Source: an uncultured Bacteroidota bacterium (GTDB lineage: Bacteria; Bacteroidota; Bacteroidia; Flavobacteriales; Flavobacteriaceae). From it: DNA of 64,000 bases. Numbering within the stretch: the stretch's first letter is position 1; every line of letters begins with the position of its first letter. The notes beneath the pieces are model-generated. The model was not told the DNA's origin. It saw only the letters and a list, made by a program, of their open reading frames with translations, and made no database searches. Shown one piece after another: positions 9,106-18,213 of this stretch. Where the stretch lies: positions 1 to 64,000 of the forward strand of contig CACKBL010000004.1 in the NCBI GenBank assembly GCA_902598305.1, read 5' to 3'. Position numbers and translations under genes: made by a program.

Positions 9106-9978
9106 CTAGGGTGAAAAATTAATAAAGTCTTGGGGGTCTAATGGATATCCATCGTTCCATAGTTCGAAATGCAAATGATATCCTGTTGAATATTCTCCCG
9201 TATTTCCTATTGTGCCGATAATATCCCCCGCTTTAACCATGTCCCCTTGAACATAATTTAATGATTCATTATGTTTATAGACCGATAGATAGCCTTGCTC
9301 ATGTTCTAAGATTATGACATATCCTGTGTCTGAAGACCATTCAGAAAAAATCACAGCTCCGTCAGCTACCGATTTAACTGGCTCATTCTCCTTCGCAACA
9401 ATGTCAATTGCGAAATGCTTTTTTGATGGATCAAATTTTTGAGAAATATATCCTGATACCGGTGGGAAAAACAAAAAACTTTCATTAGCGTTTATATTAA
9501 TACTAAAATTGTACTTGTCTTCTTGTTCTACTTTACTTCTCAATAAGGAATCTCCTTTTATTTTTTTTGAATTCAATTTAACTTCAATGTTTTCAGTATC
9601 CAATTTAAACTCTCTTTCTCTAAATTCTTCGAACTTAATATCCCCAGTTAAAACTCTCTTTATAGAGTTTAATTGATTTAAAGATTGGTTATATGAAATT
9701 GTTAGAGAATCTAATTTACTGGCATTTAAAACGGCTTGTTTTCTCATCAAATTAGATGCGTACCCTGGGATGAATTCCTTTAATGAAGTAAATGATACTA
9801 TTAATAGAACGCTTGTTATTAAGAATGAAAATAAAAAAGTTGAAATTATAACTAGATTGAGAATTGATAATCTGAAAAAAAACTGTTCTTCGTAATTTTC
9901 CTCATTGAGAATCACAAGTCTATACCTACTTAGAAGTTTTTTTGTTATACGCTTCCTGAAATTTGGCTTTTTTTTCAT
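9106..9978 (-). CDS. M23 family metallopeptidase (LytM domain), membrane anchored
   Basis: The 290-residue protein has a cytoplasmic basic N-terminus, one transmembrane helix (about residues 34-62) and a periplasmic coiled-coil/linker. The C-terminal LytM domain has HFAIDIVAKENEPV, GYVIILEHEQGY and the catalytic HLHFELW. In this subgroup the first Zn ligand His and the following Asp are in HFAIDI. The enzyme, or an EnvC-like activator relative, would act on peptidoglycan cross-links. It is the first gene of the minus-strand operon leading to GH3 and rfb genes. Confidence 0.9.
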   Translation of the reverse strand: MKKKPNFRKRITKKLLSRYRLVILNEENYEEQFFFRLSILNLVIISTFLFSFLITSVLLIVSFTSLKEFIPGYASNLMRKQAVLNASKLDSLTISYNQSLNQLNSIKRVLTGDIKFEEFREREFKLDTENIEVKLNSKKIKGDSLLRSKVEQEDKYNFSININANESFLFFPPVSGYISQKFDPSKKHFAIDIVAKENEPVKSVADGAVIFSEWSSDTGYVIILEHEQGYLSVYKHNESLNYVQGDMVKAGDIIGTIGNTGEYSTGYHLHFELWNDGYPLDPQDFINFSP

Positions 9979-10059
9979 GAATCAAGTAAAGATACACAAT
10001 CCTTTAACTATGGTATTGCATATTAACAAGGTCTGTCTTTTAAAATGCAAAAATATGAT

Positions 10060-10067
10060 TACATTTG
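10060..10067 (+). promoter_or_regulatory. Candidate -7 box (TAnnTTTG) for tatA
   Basis: TACATTTG matches the Bacteroidota sigma-A -7 consensus TAnnTTTG and lies 15 bp before the tatA ATG. A good -33 TTG at the usual distance is not obvious, so this rests on the -7 box and its position. Confidence 0.4.
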
Positions 10068-10082
10068 TGTAAATAAAATATT

Positions 10083-10265
10083 ATGAATCTTTATAACATA
10101 ATTTTAGCCTTTAGCTTCCAAGAAATAGCGATTATTTTACTAATTGTCCTTTTACTGTTCGGTGGAAGGAAAATCCCTGAATTGATGCGTGGACTTGGTA
10201 GCGGAATAAAGGAATTCAAAAATGCCTCTAAAGAAGAAGAGGCAAACCAAAAAAAAGAAAAATAG
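10083..10265 (+). CDS. tatA: Sec-independent translocase subunit TatA
   Basis: The 60-residue protein has the TatA/TatE plan: one N-terminal transmembrane helix, a short hinge with the conserved [17 protein letters not shown] amphipathic helix, then a charged Lys/Glu-rich tail. TatA oligomers form the pore of the twin-arginine pathway that exports folded proteins. It is transcribed divergently from the M23 peptidase and convergently with DUF4837. No tatC is in the window, which is common in Bacteroidota. Confidence 0.93.
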   Translation: MNLYNIILAFSFQEIAIILLIVLLLFGGRKIPELMRGLGSGIKEFKNASKEEEANQKKEK

Positions 10266-10271
10266 TTTTTA

Positions 10272-11234
10272 TCAATTATTGATTGAGATGGTCGATAATA
10301 TTGAATTTAACTCAAACATGTAATCTCTCTTCGATACAGAGGGGGCGAATGCGAATCCTTCTACGATAACCCATTCATTAGATTTTTTATCTTTTAAAAT
10401 ATAATTTATAAATGGCCCACCCATAAAGTCGTTTTTGACCTCCCACATTCCTTTTGTTTCATAAATTATTTTTCCTCCCATATTTAATTTATAAAAATAT
10501 GGCCTGTAGTCTTTTTCTGTTATCATATGTGTTCCTTCTAGGCGTCCAGGTATATTTATTTTACCAATGGAATCTCTAATTCTTATGACATCATTTAGTT
10601 TTGGAGGATTACTTATGGTGGTTAGGGGCAGTCGATAAGAAATGATATTTAATGTGCCTTTTAAAATTTGTTTCTCTAGCCAAATGAAATTAAAAGTGTC
10701 TTTAACTTTTTTATAAACACTTGGATAAACTAAGTTTATTCTCATTTTTTTCCTTAAGACATTGGATTTGGAAGGGGACTTTTTAATCCTTCTAATTTTC
10801 TCTTTTCTCTCTCCCTCTTTAATGGTGTTAATAATTAAAGGTTTGTTTTCAATTAGATTGTTGATTAATATATCTTCATCTTCTCCTTGAATTAAAAAAA
10901 ATAATTGGGGTTTTGAATAAAGGTTTTTATAAATTCTAAATTTGTTTGTAGTATCTTTTTGGAAGTAAAGTATATTCCTGGAATGTCTTGAAAACCCGTT
11001 AAACTGTTTTGGGCTGATATTGAAAAATTTAAAATTTGGTTCATCTATTGGGAGCCCCTGATAAATATCCCCAACTATATTTCGTGTATTTTCGCCTAGT
11101 CTAGACTCCCATTCTTTTTCTTTCATAACTATAGAAACATTATTAATATTTCCGCTTGATTGAGGTAGATATGGTGTATTTTTCACTTTTTTACAACATA
11201 GAATAATAAGAAAAATAAATATTAGTTTTTTCAA
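10272..11234 (-). CDS. DUF4837 family lipoprotein
   Basis: The 320-residue protein begins with a lipoprotein-type signal (MKKLIFIFLIILCC, cysteines at 13-14). The mature part matches DUF4837, a Bacteroidota-specific family of unknown function, with GDIYQGLPIDEPNF, RHSRNILYF and a C-terminal GGPFINYILKD region. It lies 4 bp downstream of pgk on the same strand and is probably co-transcribed with it. Envelope location is predicted; function is not. Confidence 0.82.
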   Translation of the reverse strand: MKKLIFIFLIILCCKKVKNTPYLPQSSGNINNVSIVMKEKEWESRLGENTRNIVGDIYQGLPIDEPNFKFFNISPKQFNGFSRHSRNILYFQKDTTNKFRIYKNLYSKPQLFFLIQGEDEDILINNLIENKPLIINTIKEGERKEKIRRIKKSPSKSNVLRKKMRINLVYPSVYKKVKDTFNFIWLEKQILKGTLNIISYRLPLTTISNPPKLNDVIRIRDSIGKINIPGRLEGTHMITEKDYRPYFYKLNMGGKIIYETKGMWEVKNDFMGGPFINYILKDKKSNEWVIVEGFAFAPSVSKRDYMFELNSILSTISINN

Positions 11235-11238
11235 AATT

Positions 11239-12423
11239 TTAATTTAAAATAGCTTCAATGCCGGGTAAAACTTTTCCCTCAATGCTTTCTAACATTGCTC
11301 CACCGCCTGTGGATATATAGCTGAATTTATCATCCATTCCAAAGAGTTTAATTGCAGATATAGAATCTCCTCCTCCGACCAGAGAAAACGCTCCACGCTT
11401 AGTTGAATTAGCAATTGATACAGCAATTTGTTTGGTGCCATTTTGAAAGTTTGACATTTCGAAAACGCCTAAGGGTCCGTTCCATAAAATTGTTTTTGAA
11501 CTAAGGATTGTTTCATTAAATTTTTTAATTGTTAATGGTCCAATATCTAAACCTTCCATGTTTTTCGGAATATTATATATGTTCACTGTTTCTGTGGTAG
11601 AGCTATTGGAGAATTTTTCTGAAACAACCACATCATGTGGAAGATGAACTTTAACATTTTTATCTTTAGCTAATAAAAGAATCTTTTGAGCTTCATCTAA
11701 GAAAACTTCTTCAACCAAAGAATTGCCTATTTCTCCCCCTTGTGATTTTATGAATGTATAGGCCATTCCCCCACCAATTATTAGGTCGTCCACAAAATTT
11801 ATTAAATTTTTTAAAATCTGAATTTTAGATGACACTTTAGCCCCTCCTATTATCGACAAAACTGGAGATCGTCCATTCTTTAAGACCTTTTCAATGGCCT
11901 CTACTTCTCTGTGAAGTAAAAATCCCATGGCTTTTTTTCTCTTAAAAAGGGTTGGAAGAATTCCTGTGGACGCATGGTTTCTGTGTGCTGTGCCAAATGC
12001 ATCGTTAATATACACGTCGCCAATTGCGGATAATGCCCTGGCAAAGTTGAGTTCTCCCAATTCTTCTTCAGGATAAAATCTTAAATTTTCTAATAGGATA
12101 ACTTCTCCTTTTTTTGCTTCACGGCATGCTTTTTCAATTCTGTCCCCGATACAGTCATTCAGAAAAATTATCTTTTTATTTAACAATTTTTCTAGTTCTC
12201 CAACAATATTTTTTAATGATAGGTTTTTTTCATATCCGTTTGGTCTTCCCATGTGCGAAATCAAAATACAGGTTCCTCCATTTCTGAGGATATGCATAAT
12301 AGTGTTCATTGAGGATTTGATTCTTGTATTATCTGTTACCTCAAGATTTTTATTCATTGGGACGTTAAAGTCCACCCTGACCAAAACTTTTTTGTCTTTT
12401 AAATCTAATTCCGAAATTAACAT
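11239..12423 (-). CDS. pgk: Phosphoglycerate kinase
   Basis: PGK interconverts 1,3-bisphosphoglycerate + ADP and 3-phosphoglycerate + ATP in glycolysis and gluconeogenesis. The 394 residues include the N-terminal VLVRVDFNVPM, the substrate-binding HMGRPNG, LLENLRFYPEE, NDAFGTAHRNHAS, and the C-terminal nucleotide motifs GGAKVSSKI, WNGPLGVFE and GGGDSISA. The divergent holB gene starts 82 bp away, so the shared gap holds both promoters. Confidence 0.97.
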   Translation of the reverse strand: MLISELDLKDKKVLVRVDFNVPMNKNLEVTDNTRIKSSMNTIMHILRNGGTCILISHMGRPNGYEKNLSLKNIVGELEKLLNKKIIFLNDCIGDRIEKACREAKKGEVILLENLRFYPEEELGELNFARALSAIGDVYINDAFGTAHRNHASTGILPTLFKRKKAMGFLLHREVEAIEKVLKNGRSPVLSIIGGAKVSSKIQILKNLINFVDDLIIGGGMAYTFIKSQGGEIGNSLVEEVFLDEAQKILLLAKDKNVKVHLPHDVVVSEKFSNSSTTETVNIYNIPKNMEGLDIGPLTIKKFNETILSSKTILWNGPLGVFEMSNFQNGTKQIAVSIANSTKRGAFSLVGGGDSISAIKLFGMDDKFSYISTGGGAMLESIEGKVLPGIEAILN

Positions 12424-12505
12424 TAAATATTTTGGTTCAAATTTAATTATAGTTTTTATATTACGTTTAATAAAAGTAATAATAACGATATCATCAAAAA
12501 TAAAA

Positions 12506-13543
12506 ATGACAAATTCTCAAATCAGGGAAAATCTTTTAAAAAACATACGTGGTGATAGAATACCAAATGCAATCTGCATTATAGACTCCGGAGGAAGAGG
12601 TTCGTTGCAACTTGCATCTAAATTAGGATTAAGTATTGTTGACAATCCAACCCGTTCGGTAAATAGGTCAATCTTTGTTCACCCTGACCTTCATTATATC
12701 TATCCCACGAAAAAGCCAGAAAAAAGAGAAGAAAAGCATTTTAATAAGAAAATGAATGCATTTTACTCAGATAAGTGGCGTGAATTCATGTCCACTCTGA
12801 TTTTAGGGTCTTTTGATGAGTGGCTAGACTTTTCGTCTTCTAGCAATAAACCTGGAGAAATTAGAGTTGGTCAAATTTCAGAAATGATCTCACTGCTAAA
12901 TTTGAAACCGTTTCAGAGCGACAAAAAAGCCTGTATTATTTGGGGGTTAGATTATATAAACGCAAACGCGGCAAATAGACTGCTAAAGGTATTAGAGGAG
13001 CCCCCGAAACAGACTTATTTCATTTTAATCGCAAAAGACCAGGCAAAAATCCTGCCTACCATTGCTTCTAGATGCCAAGTTATAAGGCTCCCGCCTTTGG
13101 AGCATGAAGGATTAAAAAGAGATTTGAAGAAGTGGGTTCCAGATTCGTCAGGTTCTTCAAAGGAGCGAGAACGTCTTTTTATTGACTGCTTAAGGGGGTG
13201 TTATTTGTCTGCTATCAGAAAAGACTTTTCTCAGCTTTTAAGAAAATCAGATGAAATAGGGTCATTGAATAAATCTGATATAAGGGATTTTTTTTCATTT
13301 GGTATAGGATTTATACGCCAAATCTACTTTTATTCAAAAAGAATAAATGAATTATATACGTTCAAAGTTTCCAATGACTTCTCAATTGATAATTTTGCTC
13401 CTTACGTGAATGACAGAAACTACAACCGTTTAATCTCTTTGTTTGATATTAATTTACGTCACATTAATAGAAACGCAAACTCTAAATTATTAATAACCAG
13501 TTTTCTTCTCGAGCTTTCTGATATTTTGTACATAGTCGATTAA
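12506..13543 (+). CDS. holB: DNA polymerase III subunit delta' (clamp loader)
   Basis: The 345-residue protein resembles the delta' subunit of the clamp loader: KKACIIWGLDYINANAANRLLKVLEEPPKQTYFILIA, followed by the sensor segment ILPTIASRCQVIRL with SRC. It helps place the beta clamp on primed DNA. The frame stays open upstream into pgk, but the homologous part begins at ATG 12506 (MTNSQIREN), which I take as the start. The stop overlaps the methyltransferase stop by 4 bp in convergent orientation. Confidence 0.87.
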   Translation: MTNSQIRENLLKNIRGDRIPNAICIIDSGGRGSLQLASKLGLSIVDNPTRSVNRSIFVHPDLHYIYPTKKPEKREEKHFNKKMNAFYSDKWREFMSTLILGSFDEWLDFSSSSNKPGEIRVGQISEMISLLNLKPFQSDKKACIIWGLDYINANAANRLLKVLEEPPKQTYFILIAKDQAKILPTIASRCQVIRLPPLEHEGLKRDLKKWVPDSSGSSKERERLFIDCLRGCYLSAIRKDFSQLLRKSDEIGSLNKSDIRDFFSFGIGFIRQIYFYSKRINELYTFKVSNDFSIDNFAPYVNDRNYNRLISLFDINLRHINRNANSKLLITSFLLELSDILYIVD

Positions 13544-14391
13544 ATCTTTTTTAAAATAAAGAAAAGTGAGGAGCTCTCTCTAGTAAAAAAGCTTTTTAAA
13601 ACAGACAAAAGGCCAGTCGCGAGGCCAAGAAAAAAGGGGAAGGGATTGGCCCTATTCTTTTCTGACAGAAATGAAACGTATATTGAGTCTAAGTATAGTA
13701 ATTTTTCTTTTTTAATTTTAAAGTTGGTTTTTTTAGCTATCTGATAAATACTTTCTCGCGTAAAATGCCATAGATGCCTAGGCAGGTCATATCCAGCCCA
13801 GTATTTTCCATAATATTTTGAATCATGTGATTTGTAATTGGGAATAGCTACAAAAATTTCTCCATTTTTATTTAAGTTTTCTTTTAGGTTTTCAATTAAA
13901 AGGAAAGGGTTGTGAATATGCTCTAGGACATGCCACAGAAAAATGATGTCATACTTTTTATTTTTCCACGTATCCTTATCCGTTATATAATTAAATTCGC
14001 CAAGAGTATTGAGCTTGATGTTGGGATCATAGCCGTAGGCATTAATGGATTTGGCCCTTAAATACCTGACAAAAGATCCTGATCCGCAACCATAATCTAA
14101 AACATTTGAGTTGTGCTTTAAAAAACCTTTCATCCATGTAAGTTTTTTGCGTTGCATATATTTTCTGGCTTTTGAATAAAGTAAACTAAATAGATTTTTC
14201 TTATTTAGCGAATGAGGATAATACTCTTCTGATTTATAGTATTTACTCATTTCCTCTTTTTTTGGAAAAGGGATTGTTTTACCAATAATTTTGTTTTCAT
14301 CAAGGTAAACTTTAAATTTTTCCCCTGTGACTAAGTAATCTTGGGCCTCACAATGTAGGTCTTTAGTATTTTGTTCCACGTGAAACATCAT
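13540..14391 (-). CDS. Class I SAM-dependent methyltransferase
   Basis: The 283-residue protein has a Rossmann methyltransferase core: motif I NVLDYGCGSGSFVRYL, the acidic YGYDPN, then DIIFLWHVLEHIHNPF and the C-terminal AGYDLPRHLWHF typical of methyltransferases that act on small molecules or lipids. The substrate is unknown. Its first codons (MMFHVEQ) lie inside a parS site, and it overlaps the end of mnmG by 4 bp, so it is probably translated from the mnmG message. Confidence 0.85.
   Translation of the reverse strand: MMFHVEQNTKDLHCEAQDYLVTGEKFKVYLDENKIIGKTIPFPKKEEMSKYYKSEEYYPHSLNKKNLFSLLYSKARKYMQRKKLTWMKGFLKHNSNVLDYGCGSGSFVRYLRAKSINAYGYDPNIKLNTLGEFNYITDKDTWKNKKYDIIFLWHVLEHIHNPFLLIENLKENLNKNGEIFVAIPNYKSHDSKYYGKYWAGYDLPRHLWHFTRESIYQIAKKTNFKIKKEKLLYLDSIYVSFLSEKNRANPFPFFLGLATGLLSVLKSFFTRESSSLFFILKKI
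14372..14387. promoter_or_regulatory. parS: parS site (ParB/Spo0J binding), exact consensus
   Basis: TGTTCCACGTGAAACA is a perfect match to the 16-bp bacterial parS consensus TGTTnCACGTGAAACA. It overlaps the first codons of the methyltransferase gene, on whose strand it encodes FHVE, and lies at the 3' end of mnmG. parS sites load ParB and then SMC to segregate the origin region. Clustering near mnmG (gidA) is common in bacteria. Confidence 0.92.
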
Positions 14392-16256
14392 CTTCCAATT
14401 TTTACCAAAATAGATGAAATATCACTGGGAGAAACACCTGATATTCGCGACGCTTGGGCAAGAGTGGTAGGGGATATTTGTACTAATTTCTCTTTCGCCT
14501 CACTGGATAGGGATTTCATAGACATAAAATCAAATCCGTCTGGTATTTTAAGATTTTCTAGCCTGTTTATTTTTTCGACATTTTTTATTTCCTTATCAAT
14601 ATATCCAGAGTACTTTATTTGTATTTCAGCCTGTGAGATGGCTTCCTCTTCGGGTCTTTCCGACACAATAAAAGCTGATATTTTTGACACTTTAAGTAAA
14701 TCCTGGAAACAAATATTGGGTCGAGAATAGAGTTTAAAGATTTTTTGTGGTTGCTTGAGTTTTGCCGACCCCTTTGCCTCTAGTATGGAATTTACTTCTT
14801 TTGGCGCTATGCTGGTTTTATTATAGAAACTGATTAGTTTATGGATGGATTCTTTTTTTGAAATCAGTTTTTGTATTCTTTTTGGCTCAATGATTCCTAA
14901 AGAGTAGGCTGTTTCGGAAAGTCTTAAGTCAGCATTATCTTGTCTAAGCAAAGTTCTGAACTCAGCTCTTGAAGTAAACATCCTATAAGGCTCCTCGGTC
15001 CCTTTCGTTATAAGGTCGTCAATCAAAACCCCTATATATGCGTCGCTTCTAGTTAAAACAAATGGTTCTCTGCTATTAACAAATAAGTTCGCGTTGATAC
15101 CGGCCATCAGGCCTTGTGCTGCTGCCTCTTCATATCCGGTGGTCCCATTTATTTGACCGGCAAAGAATAGTCCTGGAATAATTTTGGTCTCCATAGATTT
15201 TTTAAGTTGTGTTGGTGGGAAGTAATCATATTCAACAGCATACCCTGGTCTTATAATTTTTGCATTTTTAAAGCCTTTAATTTTCTTTATTGCCTTTTCT
15301 TGAATATCTTCAGGAAGAGATGTTGAAAAACCGTTTATATAGTATTCTATCGAGCACCACCCTTCAGGCTCAACAAAAATTTGATGTCTTTCTTTGTCTG
15401 CAAACCTGTTAATTTTGTCTTCGATAGATGGACAATATCTTGGCCCTATACTTTTTATTGATCCATTGAACATTGGAGATCGGTCGAATCCAGACTTTAA
15501 AATATCGTGTGCTATTTTATTTGTGTGTGTCAAATAGCAATCAAGCTGTTTTTTTAATGGTTTGGTTTCATCAGAAAAACTGAATTTCTCGGGCTTTATA
15601 TCTCCAGGTTGAATTTCCATAGAATTAAAGTCTAGAGATCTGCCATCAACCCTTGGCGGTGTTCCTGTCTTCATTCGTCCAGATGAAAAGCCCATGCGGT
15701 TGAGAGATTTAGTAATTCCAAAAGAAGCCTGTTCTCCTGTCCTGCCTCCTCCGTAATTCTTTTCACCAATATGAATAAGGCCGTTTAAAAAAGTTCCATT
15801 TGTTAAAATTACCGTCTTAGAATAAAACTTGGTTCCAATTGAAGTCACAACGCCTGAAATTTTATTGTTTTCAAACAGTAAATCATTAACCATGGCTTGG
15901 CAAAAGTCTAATTTTGTTTGTTTTTCTAACTCTTTTCTCCATATAGCACTGAATAACATTCTGTCTGATTGGGCTCTGGGGCTCCACATTGCGGGTCCTT
16001 TTGAGCGATTTAGCATTTTGAATTGAACAGCTGATAGATCAGAAACCACTCCGCTTCTGCCTCCCAGGGCATCAATTTCTCTGATAATTTGACCCTTTGC
16101 AACCCCACCCATAGCAGGGTTGCAAGACATTTGAGCAATGTTCTGTAGATTCATTGTAATGAGCAGAGTTTTTCCTCCCATTTTAGATGAAATGTAGGCC
16201 GCCTCTGATCCGGCATGGCCGCCACCCACGACAATTGTATCATATAGCTTTTTCAC
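14388..16256 (-). CDS. mnmG: tRNA uridine-5-carboxymethylaminomethyl(34) synthesis enzyme MnmG
   Basis: MnmG (GidA) binds FAD and, with MnmE, makes cmnm5U at wobble position 34 of several tRNAs. The 622-residue length is typical. Visible motifs are the N-terminal dinucleotide site DTIVVGGGHAGSEAA, the family signature SCNPAMGGVAKGQIIREID, MLNRSKGPAMWSPRAQSDR, GTFLNGLIHIG, and GLFFAGQINGTTGYEEAAAQGL. Both ends touch parS sites. It overlaps the downstream methyltransferase by 4 bp and the upstream ybeY by 17 bp. Confidence 0.97.
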   Translation of the reverse strand: MKKLYDTIVVGGGHAGSEAAYISSKMGGKTLLITMNLQNIAQMSCNPAMGGVAKGQIIREIDALGGRSGVVSDLSAVQFKMLNRSKGPAMWSPRAQSDRMLFSAIWRKELEKQTKLDFCQAMVNDLLFENNKISGVVTSIGTKFYSKTVILTNGTFLNGLIHIGEKNYGGGRTGEQASFGITKSLNRMGFSSGRMKTGTPPRVDGRSLDFNSMEIQPGDIKPEKFSFSDETKPLKKQLDCYLTHTNKIAHDILKSGFDRSPMFNGSIKSIGPRYCPSIEDKINRFADKERHQIFVEPEGWCSIEYYINGFSTSLPEDIQEKAIKKIKGFKNAKIIRPGYAVEYDYFPPTQLKKSMETKIIPGLFFAGQINGTTGYEEAAAQGLMAGINANLFVNSREPFVLTRSDAYIGVLIDDLITKGTEEPYRMFTSRAEFRTLLRQDNADLRLSETAYSLGIIEPKRIQKLISKKESIHKLISFYNKTSIAPKEVNSILEAKGSAKLKQPQKIFKLYSRPNICFQDLLKVSKISAFIVSERPEEEAISQAEIQIKYSGYIDKEIKNVEKINRLENLKIPDGFDFMSMKSLSSEAKEKLVQISPTTLAQASRISGVSPSDISSILVKIGR

Positions 16257-16713
16257 TGGTGGTATGTTTCACGTGGAACTTTTTCATAAAATTGTTTTCC
16301 TGCTTGGTCATTGCAGCTTTCATCGCTTTTGTGCTATCCCTCATGCCAAAAATATGCAGGAGTCCGTGTGAGATGAGCCTAAGTATTTCATTTTCAACTG
16401 TTTCTGAATAATTTTTGGCATTTTCCCGTGCTCTTTCGAAAGATATAAAGATTTCTGACTCTATAATTAATTGATCCTTATAACAAAATGTAAGGATGTC
16501 TGTGTGTTCGTCATGGTTTAGGTGCTTGCGATTTAAATCTAGCATTTCTCCTTCTTTAATGAAATTGATGCTGAGTCTTTTAACCTTTGCCCCTCTTCCC
16601 TCGACACATTCATGAATCCATTCAGATAAGTCACGTTGTCTCAAGTTTATAGACGGAATGTTATTATAAAAAATTTTTTTTCTCACGATGCAAAGATAGA
16701 AATTCTTGTTCAT
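16240..16713 (-). CDS. ybeY: Endoribonuclease YbeY (16S rRNA maturation)
   Basis: YbeY is a metal-dependent RNase acting in 16S rRNA 3'-end maturation and 70S quality control. Family features are LNRKHLNHDEHTDILTFCY and the metal motif HGLLHIFGMRDST; the third His of the enterobacterial HxxxHxxxxxH motif is not present, and Arg-Asp stands there. ATG 16713 (MNKNFYLC) gives 157 residues, and GTG 16686 (RKKIFYNN) is a plausible shorter start. The frame is open further upstream but would run into gltX. The C-terminal FHVKH is encoded by a parS site. Confidence 0.87.
   Translation of the reverse strand: MNKNFYLCIVRKKIFYNNIPSINLRQRDLSEWIHECVEGRGAKVKRLSINFIKEGEMLDLNRKHLNHDEHTDILTFCYKDQLIIESEIFISFERARENAKNYSETVENEILRLISHGLLHIFGMRDSTKAMKAAMTKQENNFMKKFHVKHTTSEKAI
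16265..16280. promoter_or_regulatory. parS: Second parS site, 15 of 16 consensus
   Basis: TGTTTCACGTGGAACT is, on the other strand, AGTTCCACGTGAAACA: one mismatch at the outermost base from parS. It lies in the 3' end of ybeY, just upstream of mnmG, 1.9 kb from the exact site at 14372. Two sites bracketing one gene make chance very unlikely. Confidence 0.85.
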
Positions 16714-16746
16714 TGAGAATGTTAAAGAAGATGGTATATTTGTTAT

Positions 16747-18213
16747 ATGGTTCGAGTAAGATTTGCGCCTAGCCCGACAGGGCCAATACATATTGGTGGT
16801 GTTCGAACTGCGCTATATAATTATTTATATAAGTTAAACAAGGGGGGGAGATTTATTCTTAGAATAGAAGACACCGACGGCTCCAGAAGGCTTGATGGGG
16901 CTGAAAAATACATTTATGATGTTTTAGACTATTATAAAATCAAGGTTGACGAGGGGCCACGTGAGGGAGGGGAGTTCGGCCCCTACAGGCAAAGTGAAAG
17001 GAAAGAAATTTATAACAAATACATCGATTTGTTAATTGAAAAGGGGCTTGCGTACTACTGTTATGCTTCAAAAGAAGAGCTTCTTAACGCACGAGAAGAT
17101 AAGAGTTTTTCTTATAACTCTAAAACAAGGATGATGTTTAAAAACAGCTTAAGCTTAAATGATGAAGAAAACTTGTCGCTAGTAAAGAAAAAGAAATATG
17201 TTGTACGGCTAAAAGTGGAGGCGGACATTGAACTGAGGATGACAGACCTATTAAGGGGGGACATAAAAGTAAATTCAAACAATTTGGAAGATAAGATATT
17301 AATCAAGGGAGACGGCTTGCCCACATACCATTTTGCAAATGTTGTTGATGATTATTTGATGAAGATAACAACCATCATAAGGGGTGAGGAGTGGCTTCCA
17401 TCTTTGCCAATCCATAAGTTAATATATGATGCCCTTGGCTGGGAAATGCCAAACACTGTTCATCTGCCGTTGATATTAAACCCTTCAGGATTAGGGAAAT
17501 TAAGCAAAAGAGATGCTATAGGAAATAATTATAGCATATTCCCGATTAAATGGGAAGAACTTGATGGCCTTAAAGAAAAAGGCTTACCCGCTGAAGCCCA
17601 GCTAGCTTATATCTCTCAACTTGGCTCTAGCTTTAATAATGATGATATCGAATTAGATGTAAATAAAATGTCTAAAAAATTTAAATTATCATCATTGCAA
17701 AGGGGTGGAGCAAGATTTGATTTTGAAAAAGCCAAGTCTATAAGTCAGAAATACTTATCCGCAATTAATTCTGAATTCCTGATGTCAAAATATCCTGAGA
17801 TTTTTGAAAAGTTGAAAATTGCTTTTCCTGGCAACGCCGTTGAGATAGTTGATTTGATCAAAACAAGAGTTTCTCTGATAACTGATTTTGAACTAGAGTT
17901 AAAGCCGTTTGTCGAAGATCCTACTAGATTCGATATAGCTACGATAGAGAAAGTTTTAAGGGCGATTGATGTTTCGGCTTTAGATATTTTTGAAGAGAAC
18001 ATAAAAGTCAATAGCGTGGACACAATCAAAGAAAATATTTATAAGGTGTCAAAAGAAAAAAAATTGAATTTTGGAAAATTAATGCAGTTTCTTAGATTAT
18101 CGCTGGTTGGAAACTTGAGCGGACCTGATGTCTTTTTTATTATAAAAATGATTGGGAAAAATGTAACTTTGAGAAGAGTAAATTCACTTATAGAAAAAAT
18201 AAAAAAACAATGA
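16747..18213 (+). CDS. gltX: Glutamyl-tRNA synthetase
   Basis: GltX charges tRNA-Glu. The 488-residue class I synthetase starts at ATG 16747 with RVRFAPSPTGPIHIGGVRTAL, which contains the HIGH-equivalent HIGG. It continues with RIEDTDGSRR, LIKGDGLPTYHFANVVDDY, RGEEWLPSLPIH, and the KMSKS-equivalent LGKLSKRDA near residue 250. The C-terminal anticodon-binding part is helical. A separate GlnRS lies 1 kb downstream, so this enzyme need not mischarge tRNA-Gln. It overlaps the next gene by 4 bp (ATGA). Confidence 0.96.
   Translation: MVRVRFAPSPTGPIHIGGVRTALYNYLYKLNKGGRFILRIEDTDGSRRLDGAEKYIYDVLDYYKIKVDEGPREGGEFGPYRQSERKEIYNKYIDLLIEKGLAYYCYASKEELLNAREDKSFSYNSKTRMMFKNSLSLNDEENLSLVKKKKYVVRLKVEADIELRMTDLLRGDIKVNSNNLEDKILIKGDGLPTYHFANVVDDYLMKITTIIRGEEWLPSLPIHKLIYDALGWEMPNTVHLPLILNPSGLGKLSKRDAIGNNYSIFPIKWEELDGLKEKGLPAEAQLAYISQLGSSFNNDDIELDVNKMSKKFKLSSLQRGGARFDFEKAKSISQKYLSAINSEFLMSKYPEIFEKLKIAFPGNAVEIVDLIKTRVSLITDFELELKPFVEDPTRFDIATIEKVLRAIDVSALDIFEENIKVNSVDTIKENIYKVSKEKKLNFGKLMQFLRLSLVGNLSGPDVFFIIKMIGKNVTLRRVNSLIEKIKKQ

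Noticed and set aside
12251-12505. 85-residue N-terminal extension of holB
   Set aside because: It lies antisense in pgk and has no delta' similarity; homology begins at ATG 12506.
16958-16963. A third CACGTG as a parS site
   Set aside because: The flanks (GGGGC...AGGGA) do not fit the 16-bp consensus; only the 6-bp core matches, inside gltX.
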